Below, piece after piece: positions 44,257 to 52,522 of a stretch of 64,000 nt of DNA. The stretch lies in the NCBI RefSeq assembly GCF_002939385.1, contig NZ_MULI01000011.1, positions 1 to 64,000 of the forward strand. The letters run 5' to 3'. Each line of letters begins with the position of its first letter. The stretch's first letter is position 1. The notes below the pieces were generated by a model, which ran no database searches, was not told the origin of the DNA, and saw only the letters and a program-made list of their open reading frames with translations. The translations under genes were made by a program, and so were the position numbers. The stretch is from Streptomyces sp. MH60. GTDB lineage: Bacteria > Actinomycetota > Actinomycetes > Streptomycetales > Streptomycetaceae.

Positions 44257-45593
44257 GTGAGAAGAACGTCGACAGCATGCAATACCGCTTTGACGGGCCG
44301 GAACAGGCCCCGGTCCTGGTCATGGGGCCGTCCCTCGGTGCTACATGGCACATGTGGGACCGGCAGGTGCCCGAACTGGCTCAGCAGTGGCGGGTCTTCC
44401 GGTTCGACCTGCCCGGACACGGCGGTGCCCCGGCCCACCCGGCAGGGTCCGTCGCCGAACTCACCACGCGTCTGCTGGCCACCCTCGACGGACTCGGCGT
44501 GCACCGCTTCGGGTACGCAGGCTGCGCCTTCGGCGGTGCCGTCGGCATCGAGCTGGCCCTGCGCCACCCCGAGCGACTCGCCTCCCTCGCGCTGATCGCC
44601 GCCTCGCCCCGGTTCGGCACGGCCGACGAGTTCCGCCAGCGCGGCGTGATCGTGCGCACCAACGGGCTCGACCCCATCGCCCGCAGCTCCCCCGAGCGCT
44701 GGTTCACCGGCGGGTACGCGGCCGCCCAGCCCGCGATCACCGAATGGGCCGTGCAGATGGTGCGGACCACCGATCCCGGCTGCTACATCTCCGCCTGCGA
44801 GGCCCTCGCCGCCTTCGACGTGCGCGGCGAACTCGGCCGGGTCGGCGTCCCCACCCTGGTCCTCGTCGGCTCCGACGACCAGGTCACCGGCCCCGCCGAG
44901 GCCCGCACCCTGGTCGCCGGCATCCCCGACGCCCGCCTCGCGGTGGTCCCCGGCGCCTCCCACCTGGTCCCGGTCGAGCAGCCCGCCGCCGTCACCGACC
45001 TGCTGGTGCGGCACTTCACCACCGCCTGGCAGGCCGCCCACGACGCCACCTCCACCGGCCAGATCCCCGTCCCGGTCCACCCCGCGCACCCGGTACCGGT
45101 CGCCGGGACCGGCGCCGGGCCCGTCCAGCCGGTGCCGGTCCAGCCGCCGCAGACCGTGCCCATCGCCGAGATCGCCCCGGCCCCCGCCGTGCCGCCGCAG
45201 GCACAGGGGCGGCCCGATCCGTACGACGCGGGGCTCAAGGTGCGCCGAGAGGTCCTCGGCGACGGGCACGTCGACCAGGCGCTCGCGCAGGCGGACGAGT
45301 TCTCGGGGGACTTCCAGGAGTTCCTCACCCGGTACGCCTGGGGAGAGATCTGGGACCGTCCGGGCCTCGACCGGCGCTCGCGCAGCTGCGTCACCCTCAC
45401 CGCCCTGGTCGCCGGCGGTCACCTGGACGAGCTGGCACCCCACCTCAGGGCCGCCCTGCGCAACGGCCTCACCCCGGGCGAGATCAAGGAAGTACTGCTC
45501 CAGGCGGCCGTCTACTGCGGCGTGCCGGCCGCGAGCGGCGCGTTCCGGGTGGCCCAGCAGGTCATCCGCGAGGAGACGACACCGCCCGAGTGA
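44253..45593 (+). CDS. pcaL: PcaL: 3-oxoadipate enol-lactonase fused to 4-carboxymuconolactone decarboxylase
   Basis: A 446-residue bifunctional protein of the beta-ketoadipate pathway. Residues 1-265 are an alpha/beta hydrolase enol-lactonase with VGSDDQV (acid) and VPGASHLVPVEQP (His). A Pro/Val/Ala linker follows (about 275-325). The decarboxylase domain at about 330-440 has DPYDAGLKVRREVLGD, DRRSRSCVTLTALVAGG and VYCGVPAA. The nucleophile elbow reads YAGCAFGG, with Ala where Ser is expected. The N-terminal 10 residues (MSEKNVDSM) differ from the severed upstream copies (MSETPPNTL), consistent with replacement by the island. No other pca genes are visible in the window. The GTG start overlaps the integrase stop. 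Confidence 0.85.
   Translation: MSEKNVDSMQYRFDGPEQAPVLVMGPSLGATWHMWDRQVPELAQQWRVFRFDLPGHGGAPAHPAGSVAELTTRLLATLDGLGVHRFGYAGCAFGGAVGIELALRHPERLASLALIAASPRFGTADEFRQRGVIVRTNGLDPIARSSPERWFTGGYAAAQPAITEWAVQMVRTTDPGCYISACEALAAFDVRGELGRVGVPTLVLVGSDDQVTGPAEARTLVAGIPDARLAVVPGASHLVPVEQPAAVTDLLVRHFTTAWQAAHDATSTGQIPVPVHPAHPVPVAGTGAGPVQPVPVQPPQTVPIAEIAPAPAVPPQAQGRPDPYDAGLKVRREVLGDGHVDQALAQADEFSGDFQEFLTRYAWGEIWDRPGLDRRSRSCVTLTALVAGGHLDELAPHLRAALRNGLTPGEIKEVLLQAAVYCGVPAASGAFRVAQQVIREETTPPE
44278..44299. repeat. Right attachment-site candidate (attR core)
   Basis: Identical 22 bp to 28018-28039, inside codons 9-16 of pcaL. Confidence 0.72.
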
Positions 45594-45636
45594 GCCCCAC
45601 GGGCGGGGAGCGGGCGCGCGGCGGCAGGATGGAGTC

Positions 45637-46272
45637 ATGAAGCTCACCAAGAAGTCGCACGCCTGCGTCCGCCTCGAGAAGGACGGGCAGACGCTCGTCC
45701 TGGACCCCGGCGGGTTCAGCGAGGAGGACGCCGCCCTGGGCGCGGACGCGATCCTCGTCACCCACGAGCACCCGGACCACTTCGACGAGCTGCGGCTGCG
45801 CGCCGCCATGGAGGACAACCCGGCCGCCGCGATCTGGACGCTGAAGTCGGTCGCGGAGAAGATCTCGGCGGCGTTCCCGGGCCGTGTCCACACCGTCGGT
45901 CACGGCGACACCTTCACCGCCGCCGGTTTCGACGTACAGGTCCACGGGGAGCTGCACGCGGTGATCCACCCGGACATCCCGCGCGTCACCAACGTCGGCT
46001 TCCTGGTGGACGGCGGCAAGGTCTTCCACCCCGGCGACGCCCTCACCGTCCCCGACCGTCCGGTCGAGACGCTGATGCTGCCGGTCATGGCCCCGTGGAA
46101 CAAGATCGCCGAGGTGATCGAGTACGTCCGCGAGGTCAAACCGCGGCGGGCCTACGACATCCACGACGCCCTCCTCACCGACCTCGCCCGCCCGATCTAC
46201 GACCGTCAGATCGGCGAGCTGGGCGGCTCCGAGCACCTGCGGCTGACGCCGGGCGACTCCGCCCGGGTGTGA
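45637..46272 (+). CDS. Metallo-beta-lactamase-fold hydrolase (UlaG-like)
   Basis: A 211-residue MBL-fold protein. Metal ligands are visible in THEHPDHFDEL, in HGELHAVIHPD and in VFHPGDALTVPD. It starts with KKSHACVRLEKDGQTLVLDPG, as in the UlaG/L-ascorbate lactonase-like subgroup. The substrate is unknown. A hairpin downstream separates it from the exonuclease gene. Confidence 0.85.
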   Translation: MKLTKKSHACVRLEKDGQTLVLDPGGFSEEDAALGADAILVTHEHPDHFDELRLRAAMEDNPAAAIWTLKSVAEKISAAFPGRVHTVGHGDTFTAAGFDVQVHGELHAVIHPDIPRVTNVGFLVDGGKVFHPGDALTVPDRPVETLMLPVMAPWNKIAEVIEYVREVKPRRAYDIHDALLTDLARPIYDRQIGELGGSEHLRLTPGDSARV

Positions 46273-46274
46273 GA

Positions 46275-46293
46275 CCCGGGGCCGGACCCCGGG
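46275..46293. terminator. Hairpin after the MBL hydrolase gene
   Basis: CCCGGGG-CCGGA-CCCCGGG, perfect 7-bp stem, 3 bp after the stop codon. Confidence 0.6.
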
Positions 46294-46332
46294 CGGGACC
46301 CGTTGTCAGTGCCGCCCGGTAGGTTGTGGGAC

Positions 46333-47112
46333 ATGCGCATCGCGACCTGGAACGTGAACTCGATCACCGCCCGCCTGCCGAGGCTGCTCGCCTGGCTGGA
46401 GAGCAGCGGCACCGACGTGCTGTGCCTCCAGGAGGCCAAGGTCGCCGAGGCGCAGTTCCCCTTCGACGAGCTGCGGGAGGCGGGCTACGAGGCGGCGGTC
46501 CACGCCACCGGCCGGTGGAACGGCGTGGCGGTGCTCTCCCGCGTCGGCCTCGACGACGTGGTCAAGGGCCTGCCCGGCGACCCGGGCTACGAGGGCGTCC
46601 AGGAGCCCCGCGCGATCTCCGCCACCTGCGGCCCGGCCCGCGTCTGGTCCGTATACGTGCCGAACGGGCGCGAGGTGGACCACCCGCACTACGCCTACAA
46701 GCTCCAGTGGTTCGAGGCCCTGCGCGCCGCCGTCGAGGGCGATGCCTCCGGCAGCCGCCCCTTCGCCGTGATGGGTGACTACAACGTCGCGCCGGCCGAC
46801 GAGGACGTCTACGACCGTGCGGCCTTCGAGGGCGCCACCCACGTCACCCCCGCCGAGCGCGCCGCCCTCGCCTCCCTGCGCGGCGCCGGCCTGTCCGACG
46901 TGGTCCCGCGCCCGCTCAAGTACGACCATCCCTTCACGTACTGGGATTACCGCCAGCTCTGCTTCCCCAAGAACCGCGGCATGCGCATCGACCTGGTGTA
47001 CGGCAACGAGCCCTTCGCCAAGGCGGTCACCGACTCCTACGTCGACCGCGAGGAGCGCAAGGGCAAGGGTGCCTCGGACCACGCGCCGGTCGTCGTGGAC
47101 CTGGACCTGTAG
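46333..47112 (+). CDS. xth: Exodeoxyribonuclease III
   Basis: A 259-residue AP endonuclease/exonuclease. Visible are RIATWNVNSITARLPRLLAWL (Asn), LCLQEAKV (metal-binding Glu), the YVPNGREVD Tyr, GDYNVAPADEDVYD (Asp-Asn), and the terminal GASDHAPVVVDLDL (Asp-His). It repairs abasic sites and 3' blocks. ATG 46333 was chosen because family members begin at MRIATWN. The stop codon is followed directly by a 9-bp tandem repeat. Confidence 0.93.
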   Translation: MRIATWNVNSITARLPRLLAWLESSGTDVLCLQEAKVAEAQFPFDELREAGYEAAVHATGRWNGVAVLSRVGLDDVVKGLPGDPGYEGVQEPRAISATCGPARVWSVYVPNGREVDHPHYAYKLQWFEALRAAVEGDASGSRPFAVMGDYNVAPADEDVYDRAAFEGATHVTPAERAALASLRGAGLSDVVPRPLKYDHPFTYWDYRQLCFPKNRGMRIDLVYGNEPFAKAVTDSYVDREERKGKGASDHAPVVVDLDL

Positions 47113-47160
47113 CCGCGCACGCCGCGCACGCCGCGCACGCCGCGCACGCCGCGCACGCCG
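47113..47160 (+). repeat. 9-bp tandem repeat CCGCGCACG, five copies plus a partial
   Basis: Starts at the base after the exonuclease stop codon. Units 47113-47157 are identical, and diverged remains (CGTGCAGGG, CACGCCGCG) continue to about 47185. Confidence 0.92.
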
Positions 47161-47237
47161 TGCAGGGCAGTGCACGCCGCGCACACCATCCGCGTGCCCT
47201 GTGGTGCACATGGCGGTACGAATGACAGTGTGGAGGT

Positions 47238-47645
47238 ATGAACTTCCCCTTCCTGGGCAAGCGGCGCGAGGATCCCCGGGCGCACGACGCGGAGGGCATC
47301 GGCGAGCTGCTCGCCGACTGTGATCTGCTGCGCTCGCAGGCGCTGCGGGAGGGGGTCAGGCTCGACGACTCCGCGCTCTCCCTGGAACAGCTGGACCAGG
47401 TGCTGCCACGCTGGCGCAGCGACGAGGAGATCCTGACCTGGCTCGGCAACGACGCCGGTCTGTACCTCGGCACCGTGATCGTGCGCACCGTGCCCGGCGC
47501 CGCCTGGGCCATCCGCTCCGACGGTCAGCCGGTCGTCCGGCTCGCCTCCGGCCGGGAGTTCGACGTGGTGGCGAACGGCCAGGCGTGGGCGGAGGACGGC
47601 GTGCCCGAACTCTCCCAGCTGTACGGAGAAGTCGCCGAGGCGTGA
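47238..47645 (+). CDS. Small conserved actinobacterial protein (DUF6278-like), function unknown
   Basis: A 135-residue soluble protein. A recognisable streptomycete family from memory, with SLEQLDQVLPRWRSDEEILTW split across its middle and GLYLGTVIVRTVPGAAW. There is no signal peptide, membrane segment or catalytic motif. GGAGG sits directly before ATG 47238. It stands alone between the repeat and a convergent amidase. Confidence 0.7.
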   Translation: MNFPFLGKRREDPRAHDAEGIGELLADCDLLRSQALREGVRLDDSALSLEQLDQVLPRWRSDEEILTWLGNDAGLYLGTVIVRTVPGAAWAIRSDGQPVVRLASGREFDVVANGQAWAEDGVPELSQLYGEVAEA

Positions 47646-47935
47646 GGCGAGGCGTGGGCCGAAGTGCGCACCGCGGAGCCGCCGCCGCGGTCGCCCGCCG
47701 TCACGCCTTCCCCAAAGCCCGCCTTAAATAGGGGTAATGATCAAAAGGTGCGTGTCGGTGGTATTCGTGCTGTTTGTCTCGATACGTTGCGGTGGTCGGA
47801 TCGGACGCGGACGCACGGGGGACTACGCAGGGTGCAGCCGGAGATCACTGCTCGCGGGCGAGGAGAAGGTCAGCTGCATACCGGCGAGCGACCGCGTCGA
47901 GGCACCGCTCGACGGCTCGGCGCTCGCCGGTCGGC

Positions 47936-49543
47936 TCAGCGTGCGGTGCCGGACGGAGCCGAGGGCAGATACCGGGGCGCCCGCCAGGCGTCCAGCCGGT
48001 GCTCCACCGCCGCCCCCAGGGACAGCAGTTCGGCGTCCTGGCGGTCGCCGGCCATGAGGAGCAGCCCCACCGGCAGCTCCCCGACGAAGCCGGCGGGCAC
48101 GGACAGCGAGGGGTACCCGGCGACGGCGGCGGGGGTCGAGGACGGGATCACGTCGTTGTCGCCGCGCGCGCAGTCGGTGGTCCAGGCGGGCGGGTTCGCC
48201 GGGGAGGCGATGGCGTCCAGGCCGTGCGCGGCCATGACCTCGTCTATGGACCGCCGGGACAGGTCGGTCAACTCCGCGCGCATCGCCCGGTACTCCGGGT
48301 CCGTGGTGGGCGGCGCGGCCAGCGCCTGCTCGAACAGCTCCTGGCCGGCGAAGCAGGTCTGCTCCCGCGGGTGCGTGCGGTTGAACTCGATCAGCTCGGC
48401 CAGGTCCTGCGGCCCGCCGCGAGTCGGGAGGTAGGCGTCGATGTCCCGGTGGAACTCGCTCAGCAGCGCCGGGAACTCGAGTTCGGCCAGCCGCTCCTGA
48501 TAGGGCATGGTCACCTCGACGACCTCGGCCCCCGCAGCGGTCAGCCGCTGCGCGGTACGGCTCATGAGGGCGTCCACCTCGGCGCCGAGCGAGGGCAGCC
48601 GCCACAGGCCGATCCGTTTGCCGCGCAGGCTGCCGGGAGGGCCGACCGCGTCCGTGAGGCTCGCGGCGCCGCCGGTGCGCACGGTGTCACGGCCGCCGAG
48701 CACGGCGAGGGTGAGCGCGGCGTCGGTCACGTTGCGGGCCATGGGCCCCGCGGTGTCCTGCTCGGCGGAGATCGGTACGACGCCCGACTGGCTGACCACT
48801 CCGAGGCTGGGCTTGAGGCCGACCACGCCGTTCATCCCGGCGGGGCACACGATGGAGCCGTCCGTCTCGGTCCCGACCGCCACCTGGGCCAGCGACGCGG
48901 CGAGCGCCGCGGCCGAACCGGAGGACGAACCGCAGGGATTGCGGTCCAGGACGTACGGGTTGTTGGTCTGCCCGCCCACCGCCGACCACCCCGACGTCGG
49001 CTTCGCCGCGCGGAAGTTGGCCCACTCGGAGAGGTTGGTCTTGCCGAGAATCACCGCGCCGGCCGCCCGCAGCTTCCCGACCAGGTCCGCGTCGGTGTCC
49101 GGTGGGCTCCCGGCGAGGGCCAGCGACCCGGCGGTGGTCGGCATGTCACGGGTGTTCACATTGTCCTTGAGCAGAACGGGGATGCCGTCCAGCGGGCCCC
49201 GGGTCTTGCCGAGACGATGCCTCAGGTCGCTGGCGGCCGCCTGGCGCAGGGCCGTCGGGCTGGTGCGCAGCACCGAGTTGATCCTCGGGTCGACGGCCTT
49301 GATCCGCCGCAGGTAGGCGCGGGTCAGCTTGAGCGAGGACAGCGATCCGCGGTTCATGCGGGCCTGGAGTTCGGGGATGGTCACCGTGTCGAGGTCGACC
49401 CCGCCGACCAGCGTCGACTCGGCGGATCGCGCCGCGTCGCCGGGTCCGGAGCCGGCGGCCGCGGCCCGTTGACCGGGCGCCGCCGCGGCGAGGGAGGCCA
49501 CGACCAGGATCGCGGTCAGGGCCGCCATGCTTCTCTTCTTCAT
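47936..49543 (-). CDS. Secreted amidase signature enzyme
   Basis: A 535-residue protein with a Sec signal (KKRSMAALTAILVVASLAAAAPG). The amidase catalytic triad is visible: Lys in GIPVLLKDNVN, Ser in NPCGSSSGSAAALAASLA, and the nucleophile Ser in GTETDGSIVCPAG. Exported amidases of this class hydrolyse amides in the medium; the substrate is not known. It is divergent from the LPMO gene, with about 210 bp between them that also hold dre boxes, so DasR might affect it too. Confidence 0.9.
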   Translation of the reverse strand: MKKRSMAALTAILVVASLAAAAPGQRAAAAGSGPGDAARSAESTLVGGVDLDTVTIPELQARMNRGSLSSLKLTRAYLRRIKAVDPRINSVLRTSPTALRQAAASDLRHRLGKTRGPLDGIPVLLKDNVNTRDMPTTAGSLALAGSPPDTDADLVGKLRAAGAVILGKTNLSEWANFRAAKPTSGWSAVGGQTNNPYVLDRNPCGSSSGSAAALAASLAQVAVGTETDGSIVCPAGMNGVVGLKPSLGVVSQSGVVPISAEQDTAGPMARNVTDAALTLAVLGGRDTVRTGGAASLTDAVGPPGSLRGKRIGLWRLPSLGAEVDALMSRTAQRLTAAGAEVVEVTMPYQERLAELEFPALLSEFHRDIDAYLPTRGGPQDLAELIEFNRTHPREQTCFAGQELFEQALAAPPTTDPEYRAMRAELTDLSRRSIDEVMAAHGLDAIASPANPPAWTTDCARGDNDVIPSSTPAAVAGYPSLSVPAGFVGELPVGLLLMAGDRQDAELLSLGAAVEHRLDAWRAPRYLPSAPSGTAR

Positions 49544-49644
49544 GGCGGACAGCCCACTACACGGGGCCGCCCGGCACAAGGGGCCCCTCGGCCTTGGACG
49601 TTGGCGCGACGCGCACCCCCTTGACGGCCCCCACTCCTTCGCTA

Positions 49645-49676
49645 AGGTCTAGACCTACACGCGCAGGTCTAGACCT
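49645..49676. promoter_or_regulatory. Two perfect dre (DasR) operator boxes before the LPMO gene
   Basis: AGGTCTAGACCT at 49645-49656 and again at 49665-49676, each a complete palindrome, spaced 20 bp centre to centre. TTGACG at 49621 and TAAGGT at 49643 form a likely promoter with the first box on its -10 and start region. This fits repression relieved by glucosamine-phosphate signals. Confidence 0.85.
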
Positions 49677-49754
49677 GCGGGCGGGTTGCCTCATCGGCAC
49701 CGTCGTAAGCCGGGGCAGGCTGATTCGACGCGGACCGAAGGGAACAGTGATGTC

Positions 49755-50480
49755 ATGCGCATGAAAAGAAGGGTGGCCGCCGCCGTGGGAGCGCTGGTCG
49801 CTCCCGTGGTGGCCCTGAGCCTGCCGGCGCCCACGGCGAGCGCCCACGGCTGGGTGGTCTCGCCGGGGAGCCGGCAGGACCAGTGCGCCAACCGCGTGGT
49901 GCAGTGCGGCCAGATCAAGTGGGAACCGGCGAGCGTCGAGGGCCCGAAGGGACTGCGCAACTGCAGTGGCGGGGACGCCCGGTGGGCCGACCTGGACGAC
50001 GACAGCAAGGGCTGGCGGGTCACCCCGATCGGCACCACGCACACCTTCACCTGGACCATCGAGGCACGGCACGCCACCAGCAACTGGCAGTACTTCATCG
50101 GCGACCGGAAGATCGCCCAGTTCGACGGGCACGGCGCCCTGCCGCCCGCCTCGGTCAGCCACCAGTTGGACTTCGGCGGGTTCAGCGGGCGGCAGAAGGT
50201 GCTCGCGGTCTGGAACATCGCGGACACCGCCAACGCCTTCTACGCCTGCATCGACGTCAACATCGGTGGCGGCGGCGGTGACGACGGTGGTGGAGACGGC
50301 GGCGGCGACGACCAGCCGGGCGACTGCGTCGCGGGAGCCTGGAGCGCCGGGAGCGTCTACAACGGTGGCGAGACCGTCTCCCACGACGGCCGCACCTGGC
50401 GTGCCAAGTGGTGGGTGACGGGCGAGGAGCCCGGCACCACCGGCGAGTGGGGCGTCTGGGAGGACCTCGGCGCCTGCTGA
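49755..50480 (+). CDS. Lytic polysaccharide monooxygenase AA10 with C-terminal CBM5/12, chitin-active type
   Basis: A 241-residue secreted copper enzyme. The signal peptide ends at ASA, leaving H31 as the mature N-terminus (HGWVVSPGSR). This is the first ligand of the histidine brace, and H106 (EARHATSNW) is the second. The catalytic domain ends near residue 180, followed by a Gly/Asp linker. A CBM5/12 follows with CVAGAWSAGSVYNGGE and WVTGEEPGTTGEWGVW. It oxidatively cleaves crystalline chitin; cellulose is less likely given dre control. A strong hairpin lies 9 bp past the stop. Confidence 0.92.
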   Translation: MRMKRRVAAAVGALVAPVVALSLPAPTASAHGWVVSPGSRQDQCANRVVQCGQIKWEPASVEGPKGLRNCSGGDARWADLDDDSKGWRVTPIGTTHTFTWTIEARHATSNWQYFIGDRKIAQFDGHGALPPASVSHQLDFGGFSGRQKVLAVWNIADTANAFYACIDVNIGGGGGDDGGGDGGGDDQPGDCVAGAWSAGSVYNGGETVSHDGRTWRAKWWVTGEEPGTTGEWGVWEDLGAC

Positions 50481-50488
50481 GCACGACC

Positions 50489-50524
50489 GGTCGGCGTACG
50501 CACCGGAAGGCGCGTGCGCCGACC
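50489..50524. terminator. Terminator hairpin after the LPMO gene
   Basis: GGTCGGCGTACGC and GCGTGCGCCGACC pair at 12 of 13 positions across a 10-base loop, starting 9 bp past the stop. Confidence 0.75.
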
Positions 50525-50676
50525 CCCGCCGTCCTGGACCGGCCCACATGTCCTGCCGCTCGCCGGTCCCGCGCGAGCTCCTGAGGTCGACGGTGTGCCG
50601 TAGCGGTCCTGATAGCGATGCCAGCAGCACCGCAGGTCGCCTCCGGCGCCGGCCTGCTGGTCGCGCCCGGAGAAGG

Positions 50677-50706
50677 ATTGGCATCGATAACAACGTCTGC
50701 CATAGT
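50677..50706 (+). promoter_or_regulatory. Promoter/operator of the GH35 gene, copy A of a shared 30-bp element
   Basis: ATTGGCATCGATAACA begins the element. TTGGCA (50678-50683) and CATAGT (50701-50706) are spaced 17 bp like -35 and -10 boxes, with ATCGATAAC between them. A second ATCGAT at 50714-50719 overlaps the expected start site. It is identical at 28 of 30 positions to 56692-56721 (inverted). Confidence 0.75.
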
Positions 50707-50734
50707 CGCAGCTATCGATGGTCAAGGAGGCACC

Positions 50735-52522
50735 GTGCAGCGATCCACCCTCACCCACGCCGACGGCACCCTGCTGCGGAACGGGCGCCCGCACCGCCTC
50801 CTGGCCGGCTCGCTGCACTACTTCCGGGTTCATCCCGGACACTGGGCCGACCGGCTCCGACGGCTGGCCGCCCTCGGTCTGAACACGGTCGACACCTACG
50901 TCCCGTGGAACTTCCACGAACGCACCCCGGGCGACATCCGCTTCGACGGCCCGCGCGACCTGGACCGCTTCGTCCGGCTCGCCCAGGACGAGGGGCTGGA
51001 CGTCGTCGTGCGGCCGGGCCCGTACATCTGCGCCGAGTGGGACAACGGCGGTCTGCCCGCCTGGCTGACCGGCACCCCGGGCATGCGGCTGCGCACGTCC
51101 CACGGCCCCTTCCTCGAAGCGGTCGACCGCTGGTTCGACGCGCTGATCCCCCGCGTCGCGGACCTCCAGGCGGGCCGGGGCGGACCGGTCGTGGCCGTGC
51201 AGATCGAGAACGAGTACGGCAGCTACGGCGACGACCACTCCTACGTCCGCCACATCCGGGACGCCCTCGTCGGCCGGGGCATCACCGAACTGCTCTACAC
51301 CGCGGACGGACCGACCCCGCTGATGCAGGACGGCGGAGCCCTGCCCGGCGAACTGGCGGCGGCGACCTTCGGCTCACGTCCCGCCGAGGCCGCGGCGCTG
51401 CTGCGCTCGCGCCGGAGCGGGGAGCCGTTCTTCTGCGCCGAGTTCTGGAACGGCTGGTTCGACCACTGGGGCGAGAAGCACCACGTCCGGTCGGCGGCGA
51501 GCGCGGCCGAGGACCTCGGCGGCATCCTCGACGAAGGCGGCTCGGTGAGCCTCTACATGGCGCACGGGGGCACCAACTTCGGGCTGTGGGCGGGCGCCAA
51601 CCACGACGGCGAGGGCCTCCAGCCGACCGTCACCAGCTACGACTCGGACGCCCCCATCGCCGAGAACGGTGCCCTGACCCCGAAGTTCATCGCCCTGCGG
51701 GACAGACTGACCGCGCTCGACGGCGCCGGAGCCCGGCGACCGCTGCCGGCCGACCCACCGCTGCTGGCCCCCCGCGACCTGCCGGTCACCCGGCACGCGG
51801 GCCTGCTCGACGCGCTGCGCGCGGTGTCCGAGCCGGTGTCCGCACCGCTGCCGCCGAGCTTCGAGGAACTGTCCCTGGCCTCCGGCCTGATGCTCTACGA
51901 GGCCGAGCCGCTGCTGCCCCCCGGGAACCACGAGGTGACCGTCACGGGTCTGCACGACCGCGCCCAGGTGTTCGTCGACGACACACCCGTCGCCGTACTG
52001 GACCGCGAGAGCGCCTCCTTCACCGTCTCCGGGACCGGCGCGCGGGTCCGGCTGGCGCTGCTGGTGGAGAACCAGGGGCGGATCAACTACGGCCCGCTGC
52101 TCGGCCAGGGCAAGGGCATCCTCGGCGGCGTCCGGGTGGAGCGACGGCTGGTGCACGGCTGGACGACGCGTCCCCTGCCGCTCGACGCGTGGACCTCGCG
52201 GGACACGGCACGCGCCGCTGCGGCGGCCCCCTCGGACGGCCGGGCGGGGTTCGCCACCGCGGTCCTGTCCGTGGCCGAGCCCGCGGACACCTTCGTCGCC
52301 CTGCCCGGGTTCGGCAAGGGGTTCCTGTGGGTCAACGGCACCCTGCTGGGCCGCTACTGGGAGATCGGGCCCCAGACCACGCTCTACCTGCCCGGCCCGC
52401 TCCTGCGCCCCGGCGACAACACCCTGACCGTGCTGGAACTCGAACGTTTCGGCGACCGCGTCGCCCTGCACGACCGCCCCGGCCTCGGGCCGTCGGAGGA
52501 GTACGTCGAGACCTTCGACTGA
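50735..52522 (+). CDS. Glycoside hydrolase family 35 beta-galactosidase
   Basis: A 595-residue enzyme without a signal peptide, so probably cytoplasmic. GH35 features are LLAGSLHYFRVHPGHW, VRPGPYICAEWDNGGLP, AVQIENEYGSYG (acid/base Glu) and FFCAEFWNGWFDHWG (nucleophile Glu). C-terminal jelly-roll domains end with GKGFLWVNGTLLGRYW. It would remove galactose from the Gal-beta-1,3-GalNAc disaccharide released by the nearby GH101 enzyme. AAGGAGG precedes GTG 50735. Its last 139 bp overlap the 3' end of the convergent GH101 gene. Confidence 0.9.
   Translation: MQRSTLTHADGTLLRNGRPHRLLAGSLHYFRVHPGHWADRLRRLAALGLNTVDTYVPWNFHERTPGDIRFDGPRDLDRFVRLAQDEGLDVVVRPGPYICAEWDNGGLPAWLTGTPGMRLRTSHGPFLEAVDRWFDALIPRVADLQAGRGGPVVAVQIENEYGSYGDDHSYVRHIRDALVGRGITELLYTADGPTPLMQDGGALPGELAAATFGSRPAEAAALLRSRRSGEPFFCAEFWNGWFDHWGEKHHVRSAASAAEDLGGILDEGGSVSLYMAHGGTNFGLWAGANHDGEGLQPTVTSYDSDAPIAENGALTPKFIALRDRLTALDGAGARRPLPADPPLLAPRDLPVTRHAGLLDALRAVSEPVSAPLPPSFEELSLASGLMLYEAEPLLPPGNHEVTVTGLHDRAQVFVDDTPVAVLDRESASFTVSGTGARVRLALLVENQGRINYGPLLGQGKGILGGVRVERRLVHGWTTRPLPLDAWTSRDTARAAAAAPSDGRAGFATAVLSVAEPADTFVALPGFGKGFLWVNGTLLGRYWEIGPQTTLYLPGPLLRPGDNTLTVLELERFGDRVALHDRPGLGPSEEYVETFD

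Larger units (their letters stand above)
28018..44299. mobile_element. About 16.3-kb integrative island in pcaL, bounded by 22-bp direct repeats
   Basis: The island begins at the severed pcaL (repeat 28018-28039) and ends inside the intact pcaL (44278-44299). A tyrosine recombinase is the last gene at the right edge. The cargo is the DNRLRE/FG-GAP protein, RHS-barnase toxin, barstar immunity gene, an inactivated older integrase and an IS-like element. The right end supplies a new pcaL start (MSEKNVDSMQYRFDG), so the host gene is restored. No replication or conjugation genes are visible. Confidence 0.72.

Noticed and set aside
47113..47160. Short repeats considered as a CRISPR array
   Set aside because: Units are contiguous 9-mers without spacers and there are no cas genes.
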